The position numbers and the translations under genes are program-made. The notes under the pieces were generated by a model. It saw only the letters and a program-made list of their open reading frames with translations. It searched no databases and was not told where the DNA came from. Positions 1-8,571 of a stretch of 64,000 bases of DNA are shown here, in pieces. This DNA is from Jiella flava (GTDB lineage: Bacteria; Pseudomonadota; Alphaproteobacteria; Rhizobiales; Rhizobiaceae), in assembly GCF_017349315.1 (NCBI RefSeq), contig NZ_JAFMPP010000001.1, positions 496,001-560,000 on the forward strand, given 5' to 3'. Numbering within the stretch: the stretch's first letter is position 1; each line of letters begins with the position of its first letter.

Positions 1-1
1 C

Positions 2-1993
2 GATGTCGAACTCGGCGTTTACGACGGGGCCACGACTGTCCCCGTTGCCGGATGGTCGCGCATTACAGAGACCTTCAATCGTCTGAGTTTTTGTGACGCT
101 TCGCTGACGATCGGCGAGCGCCATATCGAGTCTTCGCATGATGAGACAGAGGCGGCGATGGCGAGGGCAAGCGCCATTCCCGCGCAAAATGACCGTCTGT
201 TTGAGACGCTCCCGGCAGATCTCGAATTATCAGATGTATGGTTCGTGAACGAGCGTCTGCTCCGGCTGCGATGGACCCCCACTTCAAGACAGGCGAGCGA
301 TCGCGTCATCCGGATTTTCCAGCGATCGATTGCGGATCGGCACAAACTGCTCGTCTTAAGCGAGACGATCGTTCCGATGGATCAGACGGCGCTTTTGGAT
401 TGCCGAACGGCCAATCCATTCATGCCGCTCCTCATCGCCATCTGCGATGCCGAACACCGACTCCTCGCTCTGGCGACACTGCCGTTTCCCTCCCTGTGCA
501 GAGGTGGCGTGCATTTCGGTGAACTCCTCGCCGTGGAACCCCAGCGTCCCTATGTCGAGGCGCTTGAAACGCTCTCCAGCCTGCTGGCTGCGGCAGAAAC
601 AGGACGCCAATCGCAATCACCGAAGATCGAGCGCATCGTCGTGGATCTCTCAGAGGCGACGGGGCGGGAGATGATTTTCTCGCCGGCATTGGTGGCTTGG
701 CTTTGCCATGTCCTCAACATCCGCTTCGATTCGACCGGCGATCCGATCGCCGTCAACGACGCCATCGCGCGATATCGCGCCGCCGCCCTGGAGGGTCGCT
801 CCGCCAATCCGGACCCATCACCTTCGACGCTCCACCTCCCCTCAGACGCCATTCCGTCGCTGCATAGTCTGCTGGACCGCCAGATCGTCGTGCAAACCGG
901 CGAACATTGCGGTTCCTTCGTCCTGGCCAATCTTGCCGACGCGCAGCCCATCCTGGTCATCGCACCGCCGCTCTCGGAGGCCGCGCTCCCGTCCCAGACT
1001 CGTTCGCTGTTTCCCGTCATCTCGGCGTCAACGCCAACACCAACCGATGCAAACACCCCCTGCCAATCCAAGGCGCCGCTCGCCGTGCGGATGCGACGCA
1101 TCAGGTCTCCCATCGAGGCCGAGCTGTTGCGTCCTTTGGGACCCGAAATATCCACCCGCGAGATGGCAGCTCGGCTCGGCGGGGGATCTTTGCCGCCCTT
1201 GACCGTGATTTGCCGCTTCTCCGGCGACGAGCGTCGGCTGGCGGGGTGTATGGACGCGATCTTACTCCAGGAAGGGCTTGGCCCGGTCGAGGCCATCGTC
1301 GTCGCCGAGAAGACGGATCAAACGGCCGCAAGACGGGTCTTGGGCCGACTGTTTTCGAGCCGCGGCCAAATCGTCGACGATCGCTCGTCAAGACGCCATC
1401 CGCAGTGGTTCAAAGATGCCGCGCAGCTCGCCAAGGGCGACTTTGTGCTGATCCTCGACGACGATCTTCTCTTCCATGATTGCCGCACGCTCGCCGTCCT
1501 GATGGATATCGCCAGCCAGAGCAAAACCGCCTCGGCCAGTTGCATCCTCGTCGGGCCCACCGCCGCGACAAAAGTCGAGACCTATAGCATGATTTCGGCC
1601 GGCCGCGCTTCAGACGGCCTGGACGCCGAGGAAGCCGCATGGTCCTCATCTGAGACGATCGATGCGCTGTTGCATCTGCCTCCCGTCACCTGGCCGATCG
1701 CGGCAGCACCGACACATCCGATCGTGATGCGACGGGATATTTGGCAGCGAATCGAGCCCGCGCTGTCGCCGGCCGAAGGACCACCAGACGCAATTTCCCC
1801 TCAGAACCTGCCGGATTTCTGGCTTGAAGCCGGCCGCCTGGGGCTTCGGCACTACGTTACGACAACCGTGTCAGCGAGCGTCACCGATCGCGACGCGGCG
1901 CTCGCACGCGTCAGCGAAGCCGCATCCCTCGACTGGCCGCTGCCGCAGGACGGCCTTAAACAGTCCGTTCAGGTCCGGAGACTGGTCGCATGA
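2..1993 (+). CDS. Cassette 1 gene A: large protein with GT2-like glycosyltransferase domain (5' end outside window)
   Basis: The frame is open from base 2 with no stop, so the gene starts upstream; the first internal ATG at 158 would give 611 residues. The C-terminal third looks like a GT-A (family 2) glycosyltransferase: a beta-strand PLTVICRF near residue 347 (counted from 158) and, near residue 430, VLILDDDLLFHD with a DDD metal/nucleotide-sugar motif. The N-terminal half is of no family I recognise but matches the gene at 10563-12551 (FPSLCRGGVHFGELLA against FPSLCRNGLHYAELCA). Its TGA overlaps the ATG of the next gene by 4 nt, so the two are probably translationally coupled. A role in surface polysaccharide synthesis is inferred from the neighbours; donor and acceptor cannot be told. 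Confidence 0.7.
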   Translation, partial: DVELGVYDGATTVPVAGWSRITETFNRLSFCDASLTIGERHIESSHDETEAAMARASAIPAQNDRLFETLPADLELSDVWFVNERLLRLRWTPTSRQASDRVIRIFQRSIADRHKLLVLSETIVPMDQTALLDCRTANPFMPLLIAICDAEHRLLALATLPFPSLCRGGVHFGELLAVEPQRPYVEALETLSSLLAAAETGRQSQSPKIERIVVDLSEATGREMIFSPALVAWLCHVLNIRFDSTGDPIAVNDAIARYRAAALEGRSANPDPSPSTLHLPSDAIPSLHSLLDRQIVVQTGEHCGSFVLANLADAQPILVIAPPLSEAALPSQTRSLFPVISASTPTPTDANTPCQSKAPLAVRMRRIRSPIEAELLRPLGPEISTREMAARLGGGSLPPLTVICRFSGDERRLAGCMDAILLQEGLGPVEAIVVAEKTDQTAARRVLGRLFSSRGQIVDDRSSRRHPQWFKDAAQLAKGDFVLILDDDLLFHDCRTLAVLMDIASQSKTASASCILVGPTAATKVETYSMISAGRASDGLDAEEAAWSSSETIDALLHLPPVTWPIAAAPTHPIVMRRDIWQRIEPALSPAEGPPDAISPQNLPDFWLEAGRLGLRHYVTTTVSASVTDRDAALARVSEAASLDWPLPQDGLKQSVQVRRLVA

Positions 1994-3522
1994 AGATCTG
2001 CATCATCGTACCGTCGGAGGATTACCTGACACGGGCCGGCGCCCGGATTCGATATTCGCGCATCGCCCCGGCGCTGCGTGCGTCAGGCCATACCCTCACG
2101 CTCCTGCCGATCGCGGATTTTTCCGATATCGACCACGACGTCTACATTCTCAGCAAATGCTTCGATGGCCGTGCTTTGCTCGTCGCAGGCATGGCGCGAG
2201 ACAAGGGCAAGCTCGTCGGTGTCGATCTGTTCGACGATTATTTCAGCCATCGCGATGACAGCCGGTTCCAGCGATTGCGGCTCTGGCTCGACGAAAGTTT
2301 TGCCCATATCGATTTTGCCCTCTGCGCAACTTCGGCGATGCGCCACATGCTTGAATGCCGATATCAGAGCACGCCGATTCACGTCATGAACGATCCTCAC
2401 GAAACGTTCGAACCGGAGAAATTGCGCGACCGGCTCACGGAAAAATATGCCGATCTGACATCCAGCCGCGCGCTTCACGTGGCTTGGTACGGGATGGGAG
2501 ACAATCCATATTTTTCCGTCGGATTGCCGGATCTTTGCGGCTTTGCAGGGCATCTCGAGGCACTGCAGCGGCCGGGCTGGACAGTGAAACTGACAATTTT
2601 GACGAACCGCCGGGCGATGGTCGCAGATCAGCTCGTGGAACTGCGGAAGATCCCCGTCCCCTTCGAACTGAAAGAATGGAGCCTGGCTGAAGAGGAAGAG
2701 CTTCTCAAAAAAAGCCACATTTCGTTCCTGCCGGTTTGCGCCCAAAATTTCAGTGTCGTGAAGTCGCTGAATCGTGCGGTCACCGCATTATGCCATGGCA
2801 CACAGGTGTTTTCGCCGGGCTTCGACCTCTATGATCGGCTGGACGATTTCATCTATCAGCGCGCCGCGCCGCTGAATGACGCGATCGATTCCGGTCAGTT
2901 CCGGTTGCGCGACGAGACGATTCTCAAGCTTGAAGAAGTGTTTGCCGACTGTGCGGACCCTGCAGCGGAAGCAAGGCGGCTGATGGCGTTTCTGCAAGAA
3001 CGCGAGGAGCACCGCATCGCCGCATCGCCGATCGGCCTGGCGCCTGAGGCGTCGCCCGACCCATCCTGCGCCCTCATTTGCGGGCGCGACACCAATGCCA
3101 CAGCGTATCGGTTGGCGAAGCGAACGGGGATCTTGACGATCGCGAGCCCCGGCACTCCGGTCACCGCCAATTTCGACATTCGCTTTGAATGGAATGACAC
3201 CTTCACGGGCCTCAACCTCTTGATATCCGAGGCCGTCTGCGCCCGGCTCGCGGATGAAATCGCAGGCAAAGCCCGGCCGTGCGGCCGAATCATTGAGACG
3301 ACGTACCGCAAACTGTCCATGCTGGACCTGCCAAGCCTGGCCTGTCCGGGCGGCGGTGCGGCGTGGACCGGATCACGGGCGGCCGCATTAGCGACCTATC
3401 CGGTTGAATATGCGACGATGCGCGCGGCGATGGCGGAAATTTTGCCGAAGGTCGAATGCATTTCGGACGAGAACTGGCGCTGGCCATTTTCATACGTCCG
3501 GCAGACCGCCCGCTTGAATTGA
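1990..3522 (+). CDS. Cassette 1 gene B: GT-B-like protein of glycan locus
   Basis: 510 residues. It begins MKICIIVPSEDYLTRAGARI, the Rossmann-type start common in GT-B glycosyltransferases, followed by a conserved VGVDLFDDYFS stretch near residue 75. There is no classical E-x7-E motif, so catalytic activity is uncertain. Its full-length partner at 12548-14068 shares the start, the LFDDYFS block, the W-[FY]-G-x-GDN motif near residue 170, EWSL and KSLNRA. It overlaps gene A by 4 nt and is 10 nt from gene C. I infer a cytoplasmic sugar-transfer or glycan-assembly role working with A and C; no specific function can be assigned. Confidence 0.7.
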   Translation: MKICIIVPSEDYLTRAGARIRYSRIAPALRASGHTLTLLPIADFSDIDHDVYILSKCFDGRALLVAGMARDKGKLVGVDLFDDYFSHRDDSRFQRLRLWLDESFAHIDFALCATSAMRHMLECRYQSTPIHVMNDPHETFEPEKLRDRLTEKYADLTSSRALHVAWYGMGDNPYFSVGLPDLCGFAGHLEALQRPGWTVKLTILTNRRAMVADQLVELRKIPVPFELKEWSLAEEEELLKKSHISFLPVCAQNFSVVKSLNRAVTALCHGTQVFSPGFDLYDRLDDFIYQRAAPLNDAIDSGQFRLRDETILKLEEVFADCADPAAEARRLMAFLQEREEHRIAASPIGLAPEASPDPSCALICGRDTNATAYRLAKRTGILTIASPGTPVTANFDIRFEWNDTFTGLNLLISEAVCARLADEIAGKARPCGRIIETTYRKLSMLDLPSLACPGGGAAWTGSRAAALATYPVEYATMRAAMAEILPKVECISDENWRWPFSYVRQTARLN

Positions 3523-3532
3523 GGAGGCGCAG

Positions 3533-4678
3533 GTGAACCCGCCGTCCATCGTCTTTATCGTCAATCTTCTTCAGGATGTCGCCGTTCTGCGTCCGCTGGT
3601 TTTCATGGCGGCGCGCGATCTCGGCCTCGACACCAAAATTTTCGTGACGGCCGCGTTCGACAAACGCGACAGAAGCAATGTCTGGCACAACGAGCTTCAA
3701 CAGATTGCCCGGGAGACCGGCGCGGCATTGAGTTTGATTGAGGATGAAGCCCAAGCCTTCATGCAGCTGCAATATCTTGCCGGTGGCGCGCTCTTGGCAG
3801 CGAGCGAATCGAATTTGGCGGGCCACCGCATCGTGCACGATATTTTCCGCACCAAACCCGACTCATTCGTCGCCATCACTTTGCAACATGGCCTCGAATG
3901 TGTCGGCTTTCTCCAGAGCCGGGATCATGATCGCGCACACGGGCGCGCCGTCACCTTCGCGGCCGACATCGTGTGCGGCTGGCTTGAAGCGGAGAAACTC
4001 ACCGCGCTCGCACCTTCGCAACGGGGAAAGCTGGTGACGACCGGCCCCACGACCCTCCTCCAGCAAGCTTCAAGAGAAGAGCCAGGACGCAAGGAATCAG
4101 GGCAAAGGGGACAAGGGCAAAGGGGGATTGTCTGCGAAAACCTGCATTCCATTCGCCTGAACCTTGCCGGCGATTTCGGGACCGACTTCGTCGCGACCTT
4201 CAATAAGTTCTGCAGCGCTCTGGCATCTCAAGGCGACGACGTCACGCTCCGTCCTCACCCGGGCGGACAATACGTCCTCAAGCACAACACGACCGTTGCA
4301 TCGAACGTCGTGATCAACAATCACCCGATCTATAAAGTCAATCTATCCCGATATGCCTATGGGATCTCGGCCCCGTCGTCGGTCCTCGTCGACATGGTCC
4401 TCGCGGGCATCCCGACGGCCGTTTGGCGCGAGGGAACGGGGCGCATGGACGCCGACAATTATACCGGCCTCACCCAAGTCACCGACGAACATGACTGGAT
4501 CGCCTTCGCCGAAGAAGCCCGCAGCCATCCCGAACGCTATGTCGAAAAACAGACGGATTTTCTGCAGCACCTTTGCATGCCGCTTGACCCCGGCGACGTC
4601 TATCGTCGCTACGCCGAGCTTCTCTGGTGCGCCGCCCGCCGGACACTGCCCACGATCGCAAGCCCCGGTCGCGGATAG
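3533..4678 (+). CDS. Cassette 1 gene C: CDP-glycerol glycerophosphotransferase-like GT-B protein
   Basis: 381 residues, GTG start preceded by a strong GAGGAGG ribosome site at 3521-3527. The C-terminal half shows LRPHPGGQ near residue 241 and APSSVLVDMVLAGIP near residue 281, the pattern of TagB/TagF-type glycerophosphotransferases and related capsule enzymes (HP, then S-S-x-x-x-D-x-x-x-x-G-x-P). The N-terminal part carries ITLQHGLECVGFL, the QHG motif seen in the same superfamily. A low-complexity, G/Q/R-rich insert around residues 183-200 is absent from the paralogue at 14068-16833 and is encoded by a short imperfect DNA repeat. Transfer of a polyol-phosphate or sugar is likely; the substrate is unknown. 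Confidence 0.65.
   Translation: MNPPSIVFIVNLLQDVAVLRPLVFMAARDLGLDTKIFVTAAFDKRDRSNVWHNELQQIARETGAALSLIEDEAQAFMQLQYLAGGALLAASESNLAGHRIVHDIFRTKPDSFVAITLQHGLECVGFLQSRDHDRAHGRAVTFAADIVCGWLEAEKLTALAPSQRGKLVTTGPTTLLQQASREEPGRKESGQRGQGQRGIVCENLHSIRLNLAGDFGTDFVATFNKFCSALASQGDDVTLRPHPGGQYVLKHNTTVASNVVINNHPIYKVNLSRYAYGISAPSSVLVDMVLAGIPTAVWREGTGRMDADNYTGLTQVTDEHDWIAFAEEARSHPERYVEKQTDFLQHLCMPLDPGDVYRRYAELLWCAARRTLPTIASPGRG
4098..4126 (+). repeat. Imperfect purine-rich repeat inside gene C
   Basis: Two near-copies of an AGGGCAAAGGGG unit lie back to back, in frame, and encode a G/Q/R-rich linker that the paralogous gene lacks. Such a tract could change length by slippage. Confidence 0.5.
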
Positions 4679-4689
4679 GCCTTCCCATG

Positions 4690-5742
4690 TCAGCTTGTCG
4701 ATGAAGGCTCGTCCGGCTTGTATTTTTGAAATCTGAGAGATTCGATTTCGACGATGCCTTCAATGCCGGCTTCTTTCACCGAAAAATAGATTTCGACGGG
4801 ATTCCGCACGTTCTCGATCATGAAGCGTAGCGTCACCGCAAGACGGCCGCGGGCAGGAAGATCGAAGGTCGTCTGTGCCCGGGCCGTATGGCGTTCCCGC
4901 AGGATCACTTCCATCTTGTTGCCTGATTGATTTTCAGAGACGCTGAGCACACTCTCAAAGAGCCAGTCGCCCGCTGGCAAATGCAGATAGGGCCCATAGG
5001 TCAGTCGGCGCGCCTGACCGACCAACTCGACCGGTGAGCTGAAACCAATCTGCTTTTCGATTGGCGAATACAAGGCGCCGATCGGCCAGCTCACGGTCTC
5101 ATATCCGCCGGAGACCATCAGTTCGCCGTAACTCTGATCCAGGGCATCCAGAATGCCCCGCTCCTCGTCGGACAACATGTCGGCAGCGTCCTTCGTACCC
5201 TCCAGCCAGAATTTGTGCAGCAAAGGGCCAATCGTCGTCGTGCTATCGAGGCTCGCAATCCGCAAGTGCTTGGCCACCCGCTTCAAAAAGGCTTTGTCCG
5301 GGTCGATACCGTAGAACAAGGCCAGGGATTGAACCAGCGGGAGTAGTTTCGCGTCGACGCCAAGCTTTGGATAAAGGACGACACTGGCCGACTCGCAAAG
5401 TTCCGCCAAGCCCGCGGCCGCCAATGCGGAAACCCTGACAGCCGCGGCAAACGGCCGGTTGTAACGATGGATAAATAAGGCAGCGGCGTCGGACACGTCA
5501 GCGCCAAAGACGACCACTTTGGACTGCGTGCGACGCAAAAGCGTCGTGATGCGTGATTCATTGTTTTGCAAAAACACGACCATGGCATCGGTCGACCGCG
5601 ATTTCAGCGCCTCGTAAAACCGCTCGAGATTATCGACTTGGGCCGTCTGAACGTCGCCAAAGCTCGCCTTCGCAATACACTCCACGACACGAAAGCCAAA
5701 CAGCGTAAAGCTTGTCCTCAGGCCAGATACCAGGAAGAACAT
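4690..5742 (-). CDS. Unrecognised protein within the glycan locus
   Basis: About 350 residues, on the strand opposite to its neighbours. I chose the ATG at 5742 because a TTGAGGT sequence lies 11 nt upstream of it; a TTG at 5760 would add six residues. The N-terminus (MFFLVSGLRTSF) and the following 120 residues read like a Rossmann-type domain of a polysaccharide or sulfotransferase-like protein. The last 120 residues alternate like a jelly-roll (LPAGDWLFESVLSVSE and later LRFMIENVRNPVEIYFSV). I do not recognise the family. Location between glycosyltransferases suggests a part in glycan modification or binding, which is inference only. Confidence 0.6.
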   Translation of the reverse strand: MFFLVSGLRTSFTLFGFRVVECIAKASFGDVQTAQVDNLERFYEALKSRSTDAMVVFLQNNESRITTLLRRTQSKVVVFGADVSDAAALFIHRYNRPFAAAVRVSALAAAGLAELCESASVVLYPKLGVDAKLLPLVQSLALFYGIDPDKAFLKRVAKHLRIASLDSTTTIGPLLHKFWLEGTKDAADMLSDEERGILDALDQSYGELMVSGGYETVSWPIGALYSPIEKQIGFSSPVELVGQARRLTYGPYLHLPAGDWLFESVLSVSENQSGNKMEVILRERHTARAQTTFDLPARGRLAVTLRFMIENVRNPVEIYFSVKEAGIEGIVEIESLRFQKYKPDEPSSTS

Positions 5743-6236
5743 CGATATCGCATACCTCAATTTTCAATCAAAACACGGGAGGAATATCCCCGCCCTCGCG
5801 AGCGTTACGCCCACGTCCCCCACGACAACCAGAACTCTTCGACTTGTCCGGCTCGGAGCGAGCTGGAATCCTGTGATTGACGAAAGAAAACCGGTGATCG
5901 CCAAAGCTTGTCAATCGACCGAAAAAACGCGCGCGCCGCACGTCCGACAGAACGCAGAAAGGACGCACACGCTGATTGACCCTCCGCATTGGGCGTGCCG
6001 AAAAGCGATTCCGATTTTCGGGCCGATGCTGTAGGGAATTGCCCATCGTCATAACTGCCACCTTCGCGGCTCTCGTCGTCGCATCCGTACTCCAGCTCGC
6101 ATGTCCGATCCACATCATCTGGTTTGCAGCCACCTCGTCCACCATCGGCGATTTCGGGCGACGTTTCGCGCGCTCCCCACGGGTCGTCTTGATCACATAG
6201 AATGTCCCAAAATCGGGCCGACAGGGGCTTTTGCGT
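5743..6236. other. Divergent intergenic region, 494 bp
   Basis: The space between the reverse-strand unknown gene and the GT4 gene. It must hold both promoters, but I could not single out convincing -35/-10 pairs. It contains one degenerate copy of the GGCCCGAAAATCG palindrome near 5996-6024. No supported gene. Confidence 0.5.
5996..6024. repeat. REP-like palindrome, copy 1 (degenerate left arm)
   Basis: TGCCGAAAAGCG, a 4-nt ATTC loop, then CGATTTTCGGGCC. Same family as the palindromes at 36254, 47935 and 61794; the left arm is degenerate relative to the perfect copy at 47935. Confidence 0.6.
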
Positions 6237-7544
6237 ATGCCATCACCCATCTTGATCGAAGGTCGCAATCTCGCGTTCAAAAACGGAACGGGAATTGCCT
6301 CCTACGCTCGCAATCTGGTCGCAACGTTGAAAGACCTCGGCTACGAGATGGACGTCCTGTTCGATGTCGAATTCGCGCTGAGCAAGGACAATTCGCGTTG
6401 GAACGAGATCAGACTGTTTGATGTCAACGGACAGGACACTCGTCGATTTCGCGTGAGAGAATATGCGCGCCGTGCCGGACGCTTCTTGACCGCCGCCCCG
6501 TTCGGCATCGCCATGCGCGAAGTCGCCACGTCGGGCCTGATCGCAGACACAAGCGTCTTGCACGGTCTCAACGGATTTGAGCGACGGCAAGCTGCCGAAA
6601 TGCTGTTTTTCACAGCGGATCGGCACCTGCTGCGCTACGGAAAACGGCTCCCCATTACGCCTCTGCGGCAGCCGGCGCTAATGCATGCGACCCACCCGAC
6701 GCCGATCGTCGTCAAAGGCTGTGCCAACATATACACGATTCATGATCTCGTCCCCCTGCGCCTGCCGCACATGACCCGGGACAACAAGCGAAGCACGTTG
6801 AAAACGCTGCAGACGCTGGCAAAAACCGCCGACAAAATCATCACCGTCTCTGAAAATTCACGCCGCGACATTCTCACCTTTCTCGACATCGAGGAGGAGC
6901 GGGTCGTCAACACCTATCAAGCCGTCTCGCTGCCGGCCGGGTACACCGACATATCGAGTGACGAAAAGCTGCGCGAAGTCGACGCCCTTCAACTGACCCC
7001 GCAGGAATATTTCGTTTTCGTTGGTGCCCTGGAGCCCAAAAAAAACGTCGAACGCATCATCGATGCGTACATGACCTCCGGCTCCACCTATCCCCTCGTC
7101 ATCATCGGCAAGCTTGGCTGGGGATACGACCCAATCCTGGACAAGCTTGATACGATCGCACAGCGTCCCAGCGGCGCGAAACGCCCCCACATCATCCGTC
7201 TCTCTTATCTTCCGTCCAATCAGGTCTTCGCGCTCATCGAAAACGCGCGCGCCCTGCTGATGCCCTCCCTCTACGAAGGATTTGGCCTGCCGGCTCTCGA
7301 AGCGATGCTGCTCGGTGCGCCGGTCATCGCCGCCAATTCGAGCTCCCTGCCGGAAGTGGTGGCGGACGCGGGGGTGCTCGTGGATCCCTATGATACAACC
7401 GCGATCAGCCGTGCGATCCGCATGATCGACCACGACGCAGACTTGCGGGCCGCGCTCGCCCAAAGCGGCCCCGAACAAGCGGGCAAGTTCTCACAAGACA
7501 AGTATGACCAGCGCATTTCGGCCCTTTATCGCGAACTACTCTAG
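6237..7544 (+). CDS. Glycosyltransferase family 4 (GT-B)
   Basis: 435 residues from the ATG at 6237 (a TTG two codons upstream is possible). An early glycine-rich stretch (NGTGIASYARNLV) is followed near residue 265 by FVGALEPKKNVERIIDAY, the C-domain start of GT4 enzymes, and near residue 340 by MPSLYEGFGLPALEAMLLGA, with the E-x7-E catalytic signature and PVIAANSSSLPEVVADAG. These show a retaining, NDP-sugar-dependent transferase, probably cytoplasmic at the inner membrane. The next gene is 313 bp away and probably has its own promoter. A role in O-antigen, capsule or exopolysaccharide assembly is inferred from the locus; sugar specificity is not predictable. Confidence 0.9.
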   Translation: MPSPILIEGRNLAFKNGTGIASYARNLVATLKDLGYEMDVLFDVEFALSKDNSRWNEIRLFDVNGQDTRRFRVREYARRAGRFLTAAPFGIAMREVATSGLIADTSVLHGLNGFERRQAAEMLFFTADRHLLRYGKRLPITPLRQPALMHATHPTPIVVKGCANIYTIHDLVPLRLPHMTRDNKRSTLKTLQTLAKTADKIITVSENSRRDILTFLDIEEERVVNTYQAVSLPAGYTDISSDEKLREVDALQLTPQEYFVFVGALEPKKNVERIIDAYMTSGSTYPLVIIGKLGWGYDPILDKLDTIAQRPSGAKRPHIIRLSYLPSNQVFALIENARALLMPSLYEGFGLPALEAMLLGAPVIAANSSSLPEVVADAGVLVDPYDTTAISRAIRMIDHDADLRAALAQSGPEQAGKFSQDKYDQRISALYRELL

Positions 7545-7857
7545 ACAACGATCCGAAGCGAAACCGTCGCTCGAAATAGAACCGTTCAAAAAATGAAGTC
7601 CTCTGCAATACGATTCGTCAGGAACACCAGGGAAAAACCCGGGGATTCGCAAATCTTTTAAAATTGCCTATCGACTTCATTTTAAAGACATAAGTCGACG
7701 AGGACCCGCTATTTTTTCAAAAAGGCACGGGGCGATGACGTTCTTTCGACAAATTTCGCATCGTAAGCTCGGCGTTGCTCAGTTCCTGAGCTTGCCATAA
7801 GACAGATCGCAGATTCGCCCTCCCACGCAGACACAAGTAACATCATCAAGGACCGCC
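7545..7857. other. AT-rich intergenic region with short palindrome
   Basis: 313 bp, clearly more AT-rich than the flanks, especially 7655-7720 (runs such as CTTTTAAAATTG and CATTTTAAAGACAT). A 7-bp inverted repeat TCGACTT/AAGTCGA lies at 7671-7677 and 7692-7698. This is a plausible promoter/operator region for the following gene pair; no coding feature. Confidence 0.4.
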
Positions 7858-8550
7858 ATGACCGACCGACTGAAGATCTATGTAGGCTATGATAGCCGCG
7901 AGGACATTGCCTGGCAGGTCTGCCGCCATTCCATTCAACGCCACAGCGGGCCCGATGTCGAGGTGTACCCGCTCAAGCTGACGACGCTCCGAGAGCTCGG
8001 CCTCTACACGCGCGGAGCAGACAACGCATCGACGGAATTCTCGATCACGCGCTTTCTGACGCCCTATCTCGCCGCCCATGATGGCTGGACGATCTTCGTC
8101 GACTGCGACTTCCTCTTCACCCGTGACGTTCGCACGGTGCTTGAGCATGCCAATCGCGACAAGGCGGTTTTCGTCGTCCAGCACGATTATACCCCGGCCA
8201 ACATGGTCAAGATGGACGGCAAGCAGCAGTCGGTTTATCCGCGCAAAAACTGGTCGTCCTTCATCCTGTTCAACAACGCCCATCCTGACGTGAAAGCGCT
8301 GACACCGGAGGTCGTCAATTCGGCCGCCCCGGGCTTTTTGCACCGCTTCCAGTGGATCTCCGACGACAATCTGATCGGTGAACTGCCGCTCGACTGGAAT
8401 TTTCTCGAAGGCGAGTACGAACGGCGCGAGGAGCTGCCCGCGGCGATCCACTACACCAACGGCGGACCGTGGTTCGAGAACTGGCAAAATGTCGATTACG
8501 CCGAACTCTGGACGGCCGAACGCGATCGCTATCTGGCGACTGCGGGCTAA
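7858..8550 (+). CDS. GT8-like nucleotide-diphospho-sugar transferase
   Basis: 230 residues. The start KIYVGYDSREDIAWQVC and the DCDFLF motif near residue 82 (WTIFVDCDFLF, giving the D-x-D metal site) mark a GT-A fold transferase of the family 8-like group. Further conserved-looking features are SSFILFNN near residue 131 and IHYTNGGPWF near residue 202, where the histidine and glycine-rich loop would sit in the active site. Single-domain, no membrane segment, so probably cytoplasmic. Immediately upstream of the epimerase (21 nt), so both probably share a transcript and act on the same glycan. Confidence 0.8.
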   Translation: MTDRLKIYVGYDSREDIAWQVCRHSIQRHSGPDVEVYPLKLTTLRELGLYTRGADNASTEFSITRFLTPYLAAHDGWTIFVDCDFLFTRDVRTVLEHANRDKAVFVVQHDYTPANMVKMDGKQQSVYPRKNWSSFILFNNAHPDVKALTPEVVNSAAPGFLHRFQWISDDNLIGELPLDWNFLEGEYERREELPAAIHYTNGGPWFENWQNVDYAELWTAERDRYLATAG

Positions 8551-8571
8551 GTGCCAAAGGCGAAATCCACT

